Origin: Sulfitobacter undariae
GTDB lineage: Bacteria > Pseudomonadota > Alphaproteobacteria > Rhodobacterales > Rhodobacteraceae
Direction of reading: 5' to 3'
DNA length: 64,000 nucleotides
NCBI RefSeq assembly: GCF_014196805.1
Contig: NZ_JACIEI010000010.1
Span: 1-64,000, forward strand
In this document: in pieces, positions 63,723 through 64,000 of the stretch
How positions within the stretch are numbered: position 1 is the first letter of the stretch
How the letters are laid out: each line of letters opens with the position of its first letter
The notes under the pieces: generated by a model
What the model was told of the DNA's origin: nothing
What the model saw: only the letters and a program-made list of their open reading frames with translations
The model's database searches: none
Made by a program: the position numbers and the translations under genes

Positions 63723-64000
63723 AATCTATCATAATCACGGGCGCCAGCTCTGGCATTGGACGGGCCACAGCCGAGATGTTTTTGCAAAATGGCTGGCGGG
63801 TGGGCTTGATTGCGCGCCGTGCTGACGTTTTGCAAGAAGTTGCGCAGGGTCATGACAATGCCATGGCGCTGACGGCGGATGTGACCGACCCAAGTGCGAT
63901 GACGGATGCGTTCACGCGTTTTGGCGAGGTGGATGTGCTGTTCAATAATGCGGGTATGTTCGGCCCATCCGCGCCAATTGATGAAGTTGCTTTGGACGAT
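63719..64000 (+). CDS. Short-chain dehydrogenase/reductase, partial at window edge
   Basis: ATG 63719 overlaps the helicase stop. The visible 94 residues begin MKSIIITGASSGIGRATAEM, with the SDR cofactor loop TGASSGIG, then DVLFNNAGMFGP (the NNAG motif). The catalytic Tyr-Lys pair lies outside the window. Substrate unknown. Confidence 0.88.
   Translation, partial: MKSIIITGASSGIGRATAEMFLQNGWRVGLIARRADVLQEVAQGHDNAMALTADVTDPSAMTDAFTRFGEVDVLFNNAGMFGPSAPIDEVALDD

Overview
The window looks like a chromosome segment of an alphaproteobacterium of the Rhodobacteraceae, most likely the Roseobacter group; the genus is not resolved. The basis is the protein content: an ethylmalonyl-CoA pathway gene set, an odhAB/sucCD/lpd operon carrying envelope genes, a Hint-domain protein, a TIGR02302/DUF4175 protein, and an sdh operon with a lipoprotein between sdhA and sdhB. 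No rRNA, tRNA or CRISPR array was seen.

Positions 1 to about 10.4 kb are a decayed accessory island. It holds an HNH endonuclease gene broken by an IS407-group IS3 element with perfect 4-bp target duplications. The same HNH gene also carries an internal deletion or frameshift. Next come a phospholipase D-fold nuclease gene split by one in-frame TGA, an orphan membrane-anchored protein, a partly duplicated small gene, and a Tn7-like transposition module (tnsA-, tnsB/tniA- and tnsC/tniB-like). No target-selection gene (tniQ/tnsD) is visible. The island abuts the 3' end of a catabolic operon.

Positions 10.46-16.95 kb hold a homoprotocatechuate meta-cleavage cluster (hpaF-E-D, an aromatic amino acid decarboxylase, hpaG-, hpaH-like), transcribed leftward, with a divergent hpaR-type regulator and a convergent sulfatase gene. 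Positions 18.9-30.5 kb are core: a Hint protein, a TlpA thioredoxin, argH, three tiny overlapping genes, lysA, a DUF4175 protein, a zinc-ribbon protein, and an overlapping ftsE-ftsX-plsC-flavoprotein operon.

Positions 30.5-51.6 kb hold the TCA cycle hub. On the minus strand lies sucC-sucD-sucA-sucB, then an L,D-transpeptidase, a thioesterase, a small protein, a MAPEG protein and lpdA. On the plus strand are mdh and sdhC-D-A-x-y-B. The sucC and sdhC promoter regions each carry a pair of identical TGTGATCACA palindromes about two helical turns apart, suggesting a shared regulator. Between these blocks lie mcl2, nnrU, DUF1737 and mch. With ecm/meaA and ccr at 56.5-62 kb, they supply four enzymes of the ethylmalonyl-CoA route for acetyl-CoA assimilation.

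Positions 51.6-64 kb also hold a DUF1963 protein, a flavin-dependent dehydrogenase paired with a DUF1989 protein, deoD, an H-NS family gene whose start codon sits in a 12-bp stem, a GNAT acetyltransferase, a large acyltransferase, a RecD-like helicase and the start of an SDR gene.
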